64,000 bases of DNA from Ophioderma brevispina (Eukaryota > Echinodermata > Ophiuroidea > Amphilepidida > Ophiodermatidae), in assembly GCA_023653785.1 (NCBI GenBank), contig JAMKCH010084957.1, positions 1 to 64,000 of the forward strand, written 5' to 3'. Shown piece after piece: positions 35,601 to 48,184 of this stretch. The notes below the pieces were generated by a model. That model did no database searches, was not told the DNA's origin, and worked only from the letters and a program-made list of their open reading frames with translations. The position numbers and the translations under genes were made by a program. The first letter of the stretch is position 1; every line of letters begins with the position of its first letter.

Positions 35601-37198
35601 AGCTATAAAAAGGGTTACTCTAACCGCTAGTCTTGTTTAAGATGTGTTAACTATTAACCTGCGCTGCTCAAAAGTAGGTTGGTCTTGCGGACCAATCTGT
35701 TTCAAATTATTAACTTTTATGACGTCTTTTCTGATACAAGGTTATTAGGTTGATTTGACCTATCTGGTTAAATGGTTATACCAACTTATTTATTAAAAAT
35801 CATTAGCTATGGATAAACCGGTCAATACAATTATCTGCTCAAAAAGGGCGGGGGATCCATTCCTATATAAATTAGATCAGGATCTACCCGTCAATAGGGT
35901 TATCTTTCCAAAAAGAAACTTATAGACGATGTGACGTGTGACGTCACTTTCGAAGACACCAATAGAGGTCTTCCACCTTTCGGATTAGCGGCCATCTTGC
36001 CGGGAATGGCAAAGTCCATTCCAAATTTCTGGAGACTTTTAAATCTAAAGAACGACATGCATGTTGGATATGTATGCATAAAAGTATGGTTCACACTTTG
36101 AATAGCACAAGTACTTTGAGGACGGGTATTAAATTGATCTGAATGACGAATAATACGGGAACTAACACCTTTTGTTATAGGTCATGCATAAGTGAGGTGA
36201 ACGACCTTTATTGAACTGGCAGACAAGCAGAGTTTACAGCCTGGGCTTTTCAAACTCTGCCAAATGAGGAGTGTGCAATTCAGTAATGTACAGTTATCTT
36301 CAAGGCCAACCCCAAAAGACCAGTCGCTAATTGGCTTATAAACAAATCTTCTAAACAGATTTCTATTATCAACCAGGCATTGGTGTTAGACTCATGCACA
36401 GGAGAATAAAGGTATTTAATTAACAAACATAACGTTGCTTTAACATGTTTAAATTTATTTAAAGTATCCTCAATTGCACTAAAACATGCTGAACAATTAG
36501 GTAAAAAACACTATTAGTTCTTTCCTGACGTATATGTTAGATGAAGAATTTCAAATGCACCGTTATCATGGTTATGAAAAATATTTTTTATAACGGTGTG
36601 TTTCTCACCCTTCATTTATCACTATTATATTAAATATTATTATATATAATTATACTATACTATTATATATAATGCAGACTGAACTGTAAACATCGGTAAA
36701 GGCCATCTTACTTCTTTGAGTAATATCGTAATCCAAAAGGACTTTGACAAGCAAAAACGATCCTCTCGCACATGGACGCTTAAGATCTTTGCAACCAATT
36801 ACAGCGACAAAATACCAACCCTGGAAACGTCTAAAAATATTTCACTTAATGTTTACAAACCAGGTCTTTGGATTTTAAACCATTTGTTTTCCCTATAAAT
36901 AGTATCCTTTTAAGTCAAAGATACCTTTCATCGTTTGCTCAATTTTAATATTGTTTACATGATGGTCATCGTTTCAGAGGCAGTGGCACGGAATCCGATT
37001 GAATGGGAGCCGGAGCTTAGCCATTTCAAAGCCTGTGCCCATGCTAAAATACTGTCAATAGGCAGATAAGTAACGTTCGGTATCTTGCATAAATTACAAA
37101 GCAAGAGTAGCAACTTTTCTTGTGAAACTCTCAATTTATTACCTTTAATACCGAACAAATATTCTGTAAGATTCGTACAGCCAGCCAGCCAGCCACGT
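35601..37198. other. Unassigned sequence with a short direct repeat
   Basis: CGGTCAATACAATTATCTGC (about 35819) and CCGTCAATAGGGTTATCTTT (about 35888) are related direct repeats about 69 bp apart. An AT-only tract lies at about 36620-36672. No gene was recognised. Confidence 0.5.
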
Positions 37199-37230
37199 AC
37201 ACACACACATAAACATACACACACATATAC
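37199..37230. repeat. CA/TA microsatellite
   Basis: Short (CA)n with TA interruptions. Confidence 0.85.
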
Positions 37231-37678
37231 ATATTATTATGTGCCAATTGTTTTAGGTGTAGGAGCATTGGGAACTAATTCAGGAGACTTAAAAGATAAA
37301 GCTATGTTTCAGAAAGCACGAAATTCACTGTGTGGGTCCGGAAATGGTGTACACCTACATTTTGTTAACCCCTGATACATCTGTGTGTACCAATGAATTA
37401 AAAGTTTGGGACTTTAAATAGTAAATAGGCATTTTAATATTGACCCAACATAACCCTGAATAACCTTTTTATGCAAATGTGCGAAGGTCCCGTGCTCAAT
37501 CACTTAACCAAAATTCTGCCCAAGTGGCATCGATGGAAAGAAAGACAAAAAGGAAGAAAGGACGAAAGAACAAAAGGAATTAAAGAGAGAAAGCACGAAA
37601 GAAAGAACGTTCTTAATAATGCTTTGTGTTGGAGCTTTTATAATTATTATTAAGTATGTTCCATCTCAATTGGATGTG
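37231..37678. other. Unassigned sequence
   Basis: It contains an A/G-rich AAGAAAGGACGAAAG stretch near 37540-37610. Nothing else was recognised. Confidence 0.5.
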
Positions 37679-38470
37679 ACTAGTGGATGTACATCATAAT
37701 ACATTATCTCCAGCAAATAATAGCGCTGTTAATATTCATTAAGCCGCCCGGTATGCAGCGGACAAAGCACTGCAGGTTCCTTTTTATCTAGACTTACACG
37801 GCCATTGTTACTACTGCCATGCAGTTGAAAAGATTTCAGATGTTATCACCACCCGATTTAGTTCGAGCTATTTTTCTTTTTACAAAATACCTATTCTCGT
37901 TCACGAAACAAATAAACCTTGAGGTTCTACCATCTACTGTGCGTTCAATTAACTTGACCTATATGAAATACAGGTAAACTGGTGCCGATTATGGATGATA
38001 TTATTTAAAAAAACAGTGGTTTTATAGCAATTTCAGCAATGCGAGGTACCATATTGCATTTCTTGCATATAGGTCGCTGGACACTATTTACCTTTCTAAA
38101 AACTTGAATTGAACAGAAACGGGGTTCAGCAATAACTGGTCTTGGTTCTGCACAAAGATGTTAGGTCACAGCTTGCCAAACAACATTTCTTTCATGACTG
38201 TTGTTCATCATCGTTTCATTTTCCAATTATGAAATATACGGTCAAAGGTACTTGAAATAACAGTAGAAGCTCTAGGTTTATTTATTCGTGAACGAGGAAA
38301 GCTCAATATAAGTTTGTTATTTTGTAATCTTTAAATTCCATGGGCAATAACTCTGAATTTCCAGTTAAAAAAAAATGAAGTGCTTTGTCCTGAATGTCAG
38401 GCGGATTTACTGAATGTCAATAGCGCCATTATTTGCTGGAGTCAATGTAGTATGATATACATCACTGGTC
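37679..38470. repeat. Foldback element 7
   Basis: The left arm (37679-37940) is complementary to the right arm (38215-38470). Blocks include TCCAGCAAATAATAGCGCT (37709) against its complement near 38430, GGACAAAGCACT (37759) near 38385, and CTCGTTCACGAAACAAATAAACC (split across 37897-37919) near 38280. The loop is about 270 bp. Non-coding. Confidence 0.8.
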
Positions 38471-39519
38471 CCTGATATGCAGGGGAAGGATTGAATGACA
38501 TTTTAATAATTTTAAAGACAATGTGCAACTTTACGATTGACATACCCGTGTTTTATTCATTACAAATATTGACATGAATTATGGTGAAAAGACTTTCTTA
38601 TTCCATTCAGTGTGTACCTCAAGTGTACAATTTTTACATCCGTGCGATGGCCTAAAACACGAGGACCTGCATCTCTTGCGGATGCAGGACGAAAATTCAA
38701 GTAAGTCCAAATATTGTTGAGAGAACTGTTTAAAATTCAACATATTCAACATATTTCTTATGTTTCTTGGTGTTTATCAAGGAGCTAGGCATAAAAAATT
38801 GTTTGTTTGGCGCAACCCAACCGACTAAAAAACCTGCCGACTCGAAAGTTTTTATGCAAATTGGCACAAAATAAAAAAATATTCTGACGACCGACCCATT
38901 ATTTTCATCCACAATTAAAAACATATTTTTTTGCCAACACAAAGACGAAAAAATATCAAAACAAGACAACAAAGCAACTACAACAAGTAAAATAAAAGAT
39001 CTTTGCTATTGAAAAAAGCTTTAAATAGTAGCATCTTGCATTCATTTTAGAGTAAAACATTGAGAAGATCTAAAAAAAAAATCCAAAAAAATCCGACCGA
39101 CCGACCCTGATATTTTTTCTCCGTTACATATTTTTATGCCCTATATTCATTTTTTTTATCTTATTGTTTTTCAAACAGTGATATTTAAGAAATGCCAAAC
39201 TAAATTAATTTTTGGCTAATGGCGATTATCTCCTGATATTTTGTATTGATAAAGAAGTGATCAGAATTTAGCAAGGAAGATGCTGATGGCTTTACTTTCG
39301 GTATATCGTGTGACAATAAACGTATACCGATATAACCCCTTGAGAGGAAAGCGAAAGCTCCAAGGCAATAATTTGACAGTCCCACCGTCCAGTACTGAAT
39401 TGGAAAGGAACTGCGGAAGAAGAGAAACAAGGCCGGGGAAACAAATCATCTTCCATGCACTAACGCCATCCCTTACCTGGTTTACAAAAATGCCAGCAGG
39501 TGCCTTTACGTTCAGTTAG
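38471..39519. other. Unassigned sequence
   Basis: Open frames at 39200-39520 on both strands were inspected, but no family was recognised. They may be the 5' continuation of the retrotransposon relic that follows. Confidence 0.4.
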
Positions 39520-40735
39520 GTTTGGACAATCCTGAGGGAAGTTGGACTTCGGATAAGGAAAATCTCTATATGAAGAGTTAGTGGAAGCTGTCCTTATCCC
39601 AAATGAGAAAGATAAATCTACACCTGAGCTGTTTAGAAATATTACTTTACTAATGTCGTGAAAAGATGCACAAGATGCCGACTTCACAGTTGTTGAAGAG
39701 AGACTCTCCAAAGCTTTGGATGAACTCACTCCGTATTATGAGAAACCCACCTCCTTGCAATCATCTAAGACCCAGTTGTGTGCTTTCCATCTCCGCAACC
39801 CCGTGAAGCCCACGTCAGCTTAAAGTTACCTGGTCTGGAACCACCCCTGGAGCAGCCGGGATAACCCTTTCTAACTAGGAGTTACCTTTGGACCGCACTC
39901 TCCTCTCTTATAGGCCCACAGCGAGGAGACGGAGAGGAAAGGTATTATTCATGCAATGACATCTTGAACACACTCACTGGCACAGGAGAATGGGGTTCTC
40001 GCCCAACATACCGACCCACATGATCGACGGCACTTGTCCTGCGGTAACTCATGTGCAGAGTATGCCTGTTTTGTATGGGAAAGATCAAGCCATGCCAAGA
40101 ACTTGATTCAGCGTTAAATGCCTCCCTGCCGGCTTATCACAAGGATGCCTCCGTCCCCAACAACCAACGAAAACTTTATCCTAGCAGGAATTCTCCACAT
40201 GACATTCGTCGTAAGCGTAGCGAGCATGCAAGGCGTAGCTGCCAAGTAGGTCTAATGGAAGCACCCTATGTCTGGACGATAGCCTCTGCCAACCCGCCTT
40301 AAAACCAGATAGAGTTTCTTAAAGCAAAGTCCAACCCGTTGAAACAGTCTTGTAAGGAGGTCAGAGCGTCGCCTGTGGCAGAAGCCCTGCCAGCAACCAA
40401 GTTAACATCTATTGGTTATTGAACCGGAGTATCTTCTCATGACTGACTTCTCATGGTCTTAATGCGATACCGTCAACATTTGAGAACCAATTGGCCGATC
40501 TAAGGTTTCTCTGCAGATGGTTGGGCTAACCTGGAAGCAATCATGGACCACTACCTATGGTTGTGGTGAAGCACACCACATCATGGAAAATCTCTTGGAC
40601 TGCCCACTGCTGCAGCAACAATGCACAGGCAAAGACCTTGCAGAATTCAGTTAAGCAGCCAGACGTCTCCCATCTCTGTCTGGATCATGTTTGAGAACCA
40701 CAGTGTTTGGACACGATAATAAGAAGTGAAAAGAA
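39520..40735 (+). pseudogene. Jockey-like non-LTR polymerase C-terminal relic
   Basis: Blocks in order on the plus strand, in shifting frames, are SKTQLCAFHLRN (near 39765), an RNNLLSKLTGT-equivalent NDILNTLTGTGEWGS (near 39960), QELDSALNASL (near 40095), and SPHDIRRKRSEHARR (near 40195). The last is CGCGEAHHIMENLLDCPLLQ (near 40560), which carries the C-x-C...H...C knuckle typical of the C-terminal tail. The region corresponds to the part after the catalytic YADD box. Multiple stops and frameshifts make it inactive. It abuts the start of a different RT at about 40740. Confidence 0.7.
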
Positions 40736-41332
40736 TGTTTTTCCAGGTGCTTGTCAACCGCCTCCTCACATTTATGGTACGGATTGGATACATAGACTAA
40801 CCATTTAGAAGGGATTTCTCCCTGGTATTGTAGGATATGTCGGGCATACTCAAGCCCTCATGGAAACCTCCTTGATGTCAAGTAAAATTTAGCCAATGCG
40901 TAGGGATTGTAGCGCAGAACGTGGATTGTTTGCTCTGGAAGGGTACCACATCCCACCTGACATGCGAGAGCTGGCAGCATGATCTGTTTTCGTGAGAGTA
41001 AGTACGCACAAAGTGGACAACTGACTGGTTCATGTACCAAATTGGTTTATTCCAAGGGTGCCCTCTATCTGTCGTGCTCTTTTCCGATCGTGGTCGTAAA
41101 CCTGCTACGAGATCTGCTGAAGACAAAACTGAATTACCTACTAAAGGATAGACAGCCTAAAGCAGAGTGGACCTCACCATAATATCCTGGTAGTTGTAGA
41201 TGGCATGCAAGAGCTACTACCACTCAAAAGAAAGCGTACAAGTACGATACGTACAAGTACTACATACGGTCATAATTTCCCACAATGCAAGAAACTTTTT
41301 AAAGAGATACATACGGTTTTAACATTCATCAC

Positions 41333-41484
41333 GGTGTAGAAGTAACAATGGTCCGGCGTACTCAGAGTCCGGAAACAATGGTGAACAATAGTGCAATCGA
41401 ATCAGTTGACTATTTACGCAACATTTAAGTTTCACGCTTTATTCCGGATATGGCTCCCACCGGACTATATCTGCCTTTCACAAC
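41333..41484. mobile_element. Short TIR element, family B, second copy
   Basis: It shares GGTGTAGAAGTAA, AATCAGTTGAC, GTTTCACGCTTT and CGGACTATA in order with 8580-8743. The equivalent place in the 52252-52679 copy of the host element reads straight through (CTTTTCACCCCGGAACAG), an empty site. Confidence 0.7.
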
Positions 41485-41599
41485 GGGACAGTTTATTTTA
41501 CAGTTTTGAAGCTGGAATCTTCACTATATAGAGTTTAAAGGCTTATCAACAAAATGAATGTGCGATTTTTGATATCTTTTTTAAAAATAAAACTATTAA

Positions 41600-42400
41600 A
41601 GGTGCTGTTCCCGATCGTCTTTGGGAATCCCCTGATTTACCCGAAGTAGTATCACTTTTGACATAAGAGAAAGGCCTGTTTTTCTCATTGTCTTTCAAAT
41701 CCATTCCGTTCTCAAGATACTGACAAAAACCTGCCTGTTTAAGGTAACCATCAATATCAGAACAAAGTGGTGAATAGGGCTTTGCACTATACAGGGCGTA
41801 TCAATAAAACGCAACAAAACTTTCCCACTTTTTGTGGGGTATTGTGTAAATTATTCCAAAATTAACTAGTGCCCTGTTAAGGGAGACGTTCATATAGAAG
41901 TCCATGGATGCAAATGGGTATTGCCATTCATTCCGCCCAAGCGCGATTGCACAACGTCACACAGCGCATGGACGGAATCAAATGTGGCGGTCATGGAATA
42001 CGATTTAATCATTTTTTTGCACAATGGGACAAAGTCAGCGTGGGACCAAATTTCAATACAAATCCCATGCACTTGCATGAATGAAGTGAGAAGAGAGGGA
42101 AAATTGAATAAGCATTACTCGAAACTTGGTCCCAAACTCACTTTGTCCCATTATGCAAAAACAATGATTACTCGGTTACCCATGACCGCACATGAACAAA
42201 TTACCTATCGTTGGAAAGAGGAGATATGTGGCTTTAAGATGACATTTATTTTGATGTATTTTACACAATTACCACAAAAATTGGGGAGAAGTTTTGTTAC
42301 GGTTTTATTGATACGCCCTGTACATTGGTGGCCTGTGTATACAAGTGTCAGGCTCTCATACCAAGTAAATTACGATACACAAAAATCGGAACAAGCACCT
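41600..42400 (-). mobile_element. TTAA-flanked element, family A, interrupted copy
   Basis: TTAA lies at 41596-41599 and 42401-42404. The ends are AGGTGCTGTTCC and, inward from the right, AGGTGCTTGTTCC. It is the reverse complement of the two units at 6606-7265, with an internal deletion near the insertion site of the palindromic element it contains. Confidence 0.8.
41792..42320. mobile_element. Palindromic mariner-like MITE in a TA site
   Basis: TA flanks the element at 41790-41791 and 42321-42322. Both ends read CAGGGCGTATCAATAAAAC inward for about 30 bp. The complementarity continues inward: GCACAATGGGACAAAGTCAG (42018) pairs with the complement near 42135. The whole 529 bp is thus nearly a full palindrome. 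The open frame across the centre is not similar to a transposase. TA target and TACAGGG ends are typical of Tc1/mariner relatives. Confidence 0.8.
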
Positions 42401-44420
42401 TTAACTAATTAAGAAAATTGATATGACGTCATCAGTGATATTTTTTTCAATAATTAAATTTCGACAAATTAAATCAAAAATTTTGACACATAGAATTTGT
42501 TTATAGTGTTGTATGGCATTAGTTTGAAGTTAGTATCCTTTCTCGTCTCAAAACTGAGAATCCCGAGAGGATTTTATAAAATTCTTTTGTAATTTCTTTA
42601 TAATGTTACGTCAAGTACGCGTACAAGTACACTGACTACGACTAGTAGAGACCTTCCTACGAACTAGAACAATGAAAGCGAAGCCTGCAAAGTGTAAAAG
42701 TCTAGCCATGAAGAAGATCCATGTGGTCCGTCAGAATAGGAAGGAATCAACACCATATAGGCTATGATGCTCATCTATGGATGTGGACTTCTCGGCCCCG
42801 GCCAGTCGGCAGAGAGCTGGCTCTGCCAGCTTCGATACATTTAGCTGCTGCCTTATACGCAAGAAGGAGATCTATGCATAGATGGAAAAGAGATCCCCTT
42901 CATCCACCAGACATCCATGAGGTTCCTTGGACAAGAGATCTGTAAGACCTCAGTGACAAGAGATGATATTGTGTGGGAAGACCAAGTTGAAGGATCTCTT
43001 GGAGAAGACTGACAGTGACCAGGTGAACAGCATAGAAGTTATATGAAAACCATATCGTTAGTCGAATTTCATGGGAGTTCATCATCTACTGTTTCCCTAT
43101 CTCATTTGCCAAGAATCTGGAAGCTCTGGCAACTCGATACCTGAAGAAGTTGGCAGGACTGCCAAGGTGCACAATTCCATCCATCCTGTACAGGAACAGA
43201 AATAACAAAGGCCTCCAACTAAAGGCCTTTTCTACCCACCTATGTATGCAAGTTGTAAAGTATCACATTTTGAAATATGCAGTAGACCCAGGAACCAAAT
43301 TTGTATATTGACACATGGTATCTAGACAGGGAGAAAAGAAGCACTGGAATGGGTGAGAGTGGTGCATGAAAGGGAAAAATCTGTTCATCAATGATCTTTG
43401 CAAAGGGCAGCATAGCCGACATGTCCTCGGTTACACCAAGTCTGGGAACGCATTGACCAGTTGAACAAGAACACAGAAATGCCCTGTCTTCACTTGTGAA
43501 AGAAGTGACAGGAACAGAATGATGTTGGTAACCTTGTACAGTAAGGCCCTACACGGTAGATGGCTATGTTGGGAGATGACAATGCAAATGGAATAAGCTC
43601 CGCTACTCCTGGTCACCAGAAATGAATTCTACCTTAACACTATACAGGATACACTTCCTACACCAGCCAATCTAAAGACATGGAATAAATATGCTCTTGG
43701 ACTGTGTGCTGTGTTTGGATATAACTGCAACTGCACTAATACGATACATAATATTCAACCTCATTACGTTCAGGAAGGTATAGCTGGAGGCATGACACAG
43801 TGGAATTGTCCATCAGCTAGCAAGAACACCATCAAAAAAGAGGAAGATGACAAGCAAATCAAAACTGGCAAAGTCTTCAAGTCAGACAAGGGCACTCACT
43901 ATGGCAATGTTACCTTGCTGGGGGGAAATGAAGCATGAATGTATCCAGAACAGAGAAGACTGGACTGTGGTGTGGGATGAAGGCAAACGTCACCACGTCA
44001 CGGAGACCAGATGTCACCATCTATTCTCCTGCAAGGAAAGAAGGCGGTGTCACTATGATTGAACTGAGAGTACCGGCAGAAGAGAATATGCCACAAGCAA
44101 ACCACCGAAAGAAGCCTGCAAATATGAAGACCTTATCAAAGAAACACGAGAAGCTGGATGGGAGCTGAAATACTTCCCAGCAGAAATGGGGTCCAGAGGA
44201 TTCAACAAACAGACTCTGATAACCTCCAAATTCATTGCAATAGGGAAATCAAGAAGGCACTGGACTCTGTATCACGATTGGCTCTACGAGCTACCTATAC
44301 ATTGTGGCTCACAAGAAACAACAAGTTTGGTAGTTGGGAGTTAGTTACACATCCCCCAGTTAAAGACTACCAGGCAGAGGCAGCATCACACCAACCTAGG
44401 TTCCTGTGACCAGTCATGTC

Positions 44421-45089
44421 TTGAATGGAGTTTGCTTTCTATAAGGAGTGTTCCAGCTTGCAAGCCCTAGTTTCCATTCTAAGGAACTCGCATCACAAAA
44501 CTCTTCCTACATGTCCAGCCTTCCACCAAAAAATTGCAAGGGCTTCTCAATTTCATGTCAAATGGTATGATGAAGAAACGAAAACATCCAAACAATGTCA
44601 TGACAGTTACAACAACTGGAGAGGGAGGGTTCCCGGGACCAAAGTGCTCAACCTACCACCGCCCGTCCCAAGTCGGGGGCAGTCGCAGTAGGCTGCAAAG
44701 AATGGATTACACATGATGTTGTATATAAGCATGGGCTTGATATTATGAATACCGCCAATGTGCACATCCTAAAAAACGGTGATGCAGATGCAAACAATTG
44801 GTAAATTAGAACAATTTGGAGGAGGGCAAAATGTGCAATTTTGCTTTACCCAAATTTGGCATACTTGACCTTAAACCTCGTCTCATTTGCATATCCCTAA
44901 CGTCCCTAGAGGAAAATCTGACGATCACCGCAAAAAGTGAGGTAGAGTTATTTTTCTTGTTAGATCTAGGGAAATTCCCCCTAAAACAAGGCAGGGTCCG
45001 CTCATTGTTTTTTTCAAAGGTGCAATTAAATGCAGTTTAAGAGACTTTAGGGATATATGAAAGTAAAATACAATTTTATGAAAGTGCAA
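44421..45089. other. Unassigned sequence after the RT relic
   Basis: Probably the remaining 3' part of the retrotransposon up to about 44700, judged by composition. Two related AAGTGCAATTAAA(T/G)GCA motifs near 45018 and 45083 precede the MITE. Confidence 0.4.
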
Positions 45090-45093
45090 TTAA

Positions 45094-45444
45094 AGGCACT
45101 ATCAGTGATTTGCTAAATCAGAAAATGGAAAAAATCATCCAAAATCAGATTTTTGCATGTCTGTAACAAATACCGGTATCCTAACATATTCCTGCAATTG
45201 ATAAGGCCAGAAACAACCTATTAAGGACAAAATCGGATATAATTAGTCATTACTGTCCGTAGCGACACTTACTACAACACGTAACTGAATGGAGAGTCTT
45301 ATCTTTGAACACTGCCGTTTTCTTCCTTTTCTTCAGTTGGAAAAAGTATCTTATGAGAATTCTACAGACTTATCCTTCACTTTTAAACTATTCCTGCAGA
45401 TTTCAAATATTTTGACTCTTTCGGATGAATCACTGATAGTGTCT
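45094..45444. mobile_element. TTAA-flanked MITE, family D, intact ends
   Basis: TTAA lies at 45090-45093 and 45445-45448. The ends AGGCACTATCAGTGATT and (inward) AGACACTATCAGTGATT differ at one base. A truncated relative is at 23657-23910. Non-coding. Confidence 0.85.
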
Positions 45445-45448
45445 TTAA

Positions 45449-46651
45449 TATGCTTTTAATATATTTAATATATGCTTTTAATATAATTCTCATTCAAAAT
45501 AAGACATGCGCAGGCGTAAAGAGAAATTTCAATCATTTCGGGCAATGATAGTAACAAGTTCCTATATAGTCGTATTCTAGAGAGTGTGTCGCATGTCGAA
45601 TGCTTGATTATTTTACGTGTTAAACAAATCTGTAGATTGTCGACTGACAACTAAGTGTAAAATGATCACTTTATTATCTAAGTTTTATACTAGTAATATG
45701 TCAGATTATATGCCTCCTGCAAAATGTTCTACAAATTAGCTTGTATAAATGTTGAAGCTGGGTTGTGTAGTTGCTTGCCTTCATTTTTTCTTTGCTAAAT
45801 GTGAGAATAAGGCAATATTTTTATGCCAATGGAGTATATTGCGGGTGTTTCCTTAACAACAAATAACAGTTACATATCGAGAAAGTTCGCGTTGTTGATC
45901 TCGTTTCTAAAGCAACCTTTATATTAATACAAAATTGCCTTTAACTATGCGTTTAAATCAGAGCGATTTTAATTGAAATATACCGATGTAAAAACTATTA
46001 AGTATTACTGCTTATCTCGGTTATATATGAAAGATGTGTTCCGAATGTTTTGAACTCTAGTGCACTGCAATTCATTTTCAACTCTATTTAATGACTATCG
46101 AATTTTATGAACAAATCAACATTTCAACTTAAGCAAATTAGTTTTTTCAAATAACCAATTTTCTACAACAAAAGTAAAATAAAAACCAACGCAGATGACA
46201 AAAAAATGACGCTCAATTTTGGCGCAGAATGTGCTTTATTTGGCCTGCCAGCGTTATTGGCTTGACTTGACTTCCTCTCTGCAGCCGGCCGGGTATATTT
46301 CATTTCAGTCAAGGTCATGCAGTGTTGTTGACATTTAAGACTGTTGTTTTGCTGGGATTCTGAGAGCCACCTACCTGTACTATTCCCTCAGGCACAACAC
46401 CGATATCATTGCAGAATATTACGTATTTTGCTCTTATTTGCATTTCTCAAAGAAAGGGAACCGATGGGTTTACGTAGAGCTTTCTTGGCTAGGTTGGCCG
46501 CCTTATACGTCGGTCCTGATTAATTTTTTCAAAGTTTCGTTGATGTCTGGAAATAGTACGTTAATCCATTTAACCAAAGTGCGTTCCCGATTAAATCGTC
46601 TTACAAGAAGACTCTTGTTGGCTATTACTTTATGAATCTGTTGCATAACAT
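45449..46651. other. Unassigned AT-rich sequence
   Basis: A short tandem ATATGCTTTTAATATA occurs near 45450-45485. Nothing else was recognised. Confidence 0.5.
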
Positions 46652-47010
46652 TTAAAGGGGCATTTCGTAATCCACAGCCTATGAATTACCTAAAATATAT
46701 TTTTTATATGCACATTCTACACCGATATGATTTAAGAGGTTGCTCTTGGGATCTAAATAATCTCGTAGATAATAACAAAACCAACAACAATAAACACCAG
46801 AACATTTATGTAGTAGCTCAATGTTATCATGTGTACGGAGGGGGTTTAAAGAGGGCACTATATGTGTCAATATTTGCCCGAAATGCATAGAAACCCATAG
46901 TTTTTGCATGGGGCCACATTTAAACACAAATTTGCCCATTTTTTCCAAAATTTTAAACGATTTGGGAAATTTGGGTTATTGCGGTTCCAGATTAGGGATA
47001 TTTGCTTAAA
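46652..47010 (+). mobile_element. Possible TTAA-type (Kolobok-like) element, left end
   Basis: TTAAAGGGGCATTTCGTAAT starts at 46652 and resembles a terminal sequence I associate with widespread Kolobok-like MITEs in marine invertebrates; this is recall, not a search. The distal part (about 46855-46975) is similar in reverse complement to 57880-58000. No matching right end was found, so the extent is uncertain. Confidence 0.4.
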
Positions 47011-48180
47011 AGTGATCCATCAAGCAGAAGCAGGAGTAACAACACTCTGCCCCCATGCTACGGAACTGTTTAGATCTCTTATTACCAAATTCTTAAAGTA
47101 CACGTACACCGCGTGTCTCACGACTACTCCAACCCTACGATAACTATAAGAATATTGTAATTTAATAGATCACATACCGAGTTCACCTAAAATAAATTTT
47201 CATTGAAATTGTGTAATATTTTGCAGTCCAACAATTTTCCACGATAAGCCGATAACTTCCATTTCGGATTGGGTCATAACTATACCGTATATTAACCCGT
47301 TAACCTCATATAAAGTACACTTAAGTGTCAATCTTTTAAAGCATGTCTTTGGCCCCGCCAAAATTAATCACCGGGGTATTAAAAGTACCCAAAACCTTCG
47401 ACTGGCAAGCTGGTACTTTCTTTGTTGGAGTATCTACGGTAGACAAACAAAAATGACCGAAGGGGCTTGAGGTGTTCTTGTGCCCTAAAACACGTTGCAG
47501 ACGCGAGGTTAAAGAACTCGGCTTGCTCTTGCTAAAGGCATGACCCGACCTGTCTAGCAGACGGCGAACCTGAGACCACTACTTCACGCCGTCAAATAAG
47601 GTTGAGAGAACCTGGCAAATTAATTTTTCTCTGGCCGTGACCTACACCTTTACGGCTGTTTTAATACCAGCAGCTATCTCTTTACGCATTCTTGTGCACG
47701 CTGGACGTCGTACGCTGCGGGGATATAACAATCCTTTCAAATAAAAACAAAAGGTTACCCTCAGGGCACGGAGCGGGCTTCAGTCATAACTAACTTGATT
47801 TAAGTTACTTGTACATCAGGTGATATGTTCAATGTCTTGGACGAATTTTATTTGAGGGTACACAAGTAAGTTAATTCAGGACACGTCCCCGGGCCGTATT
47901 AAAATGCCCAAACGTAAATATTTAACAAGATGCTGGACCAAGTCCACAGTAGTAGGCACAATATTGTGTTACTGGTATGTCATTGATAGGTCGTTACGCA
48001 ATTTTCAGATTTATTTCTTGTCCATCTCAACAACAAATAACATGAATGATACAAATAGACGACATATATAAATGTCGTAAAAAATAGAAATACAATCGAG
48101 ACGTCATATCCAAGGATTCAGACCACGACGCAGATTTCGGTTTAGATAAATGGAGTGTATTGGAACTACTTTTGAAATCG
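47011..48180. other. Unassigned; locally GC-richer at 47340-47900
   Basis: The GC-richer part has no recognisable coding frame on either strand. It was compared mentally with mitochondrial and ribosomal RNA without a match. Confidence 0.45.
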
Positions 48181-48184
48181 AATT

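Larger units (their letters stand above)
41236..42630. mobile_element. GTAC-ended TIR element (family E), host of a nest
   Basis: The left end is GTACAAGTACGATACGTAC and the right end read inward is GTACTTGTACGCGTAC. The body matches the compact copy at 52252-52679: CAGTTTTGAAGCTG, GCTTATCAACAAAATG, GACGTCATCAGTGA and AATCCCGAGAGG are shared in order. About 950 bp of the difference is explained by the nested elements at 41333-41484 and 41600-42400. It interrupts an RT relic between motif B and the following block. Superfamily unknown. Confidence 0.7.
40740..44420 (+). pseudogene. RT plus restriction-like endonuclease relic, split by a nest
   Basis: The N-terminal RT block reads YGTDWIHRLTI then KGFLPGIVGYVGH (about 40777-40860). 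Motif B reads YQIGLFQGCPLSVVLF (about 41036-41083). After the insertion at 41236-42630 come MKAKPAKCKSLAMKKI (about 42672), IPFIHQTSMRFLGQEI and LATRYLKKLAGLPRC. The C-terminal block RRPDVTIYSPARKEGGVTMI followed by ELRVP (about 44006-44080) resembles the RPD...E signature of a restriction-like endonuclease. It continues GWELKYFPAEMGSRGFN (about 44158). Elements combining RT with such an endonuclease include the R2, R4 and NeSL groups; assignment within them is uncertain. Frames are broken in many places. Confidence 0.65.

Noticed and set aside
41921..42412. 163-codon open frame as a possible transposase
   Set aside because: It spans the palindromic MITE and exits into its host element. No DDE or helix-turn-helix motif is visible.
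47340..47900. GC-richer segment considered as a mitochondrial or ribosomal RNA fragment
   Set aside because: No stretch matched conserved rRNA sequences that I could recall, and no coding frame was seen.
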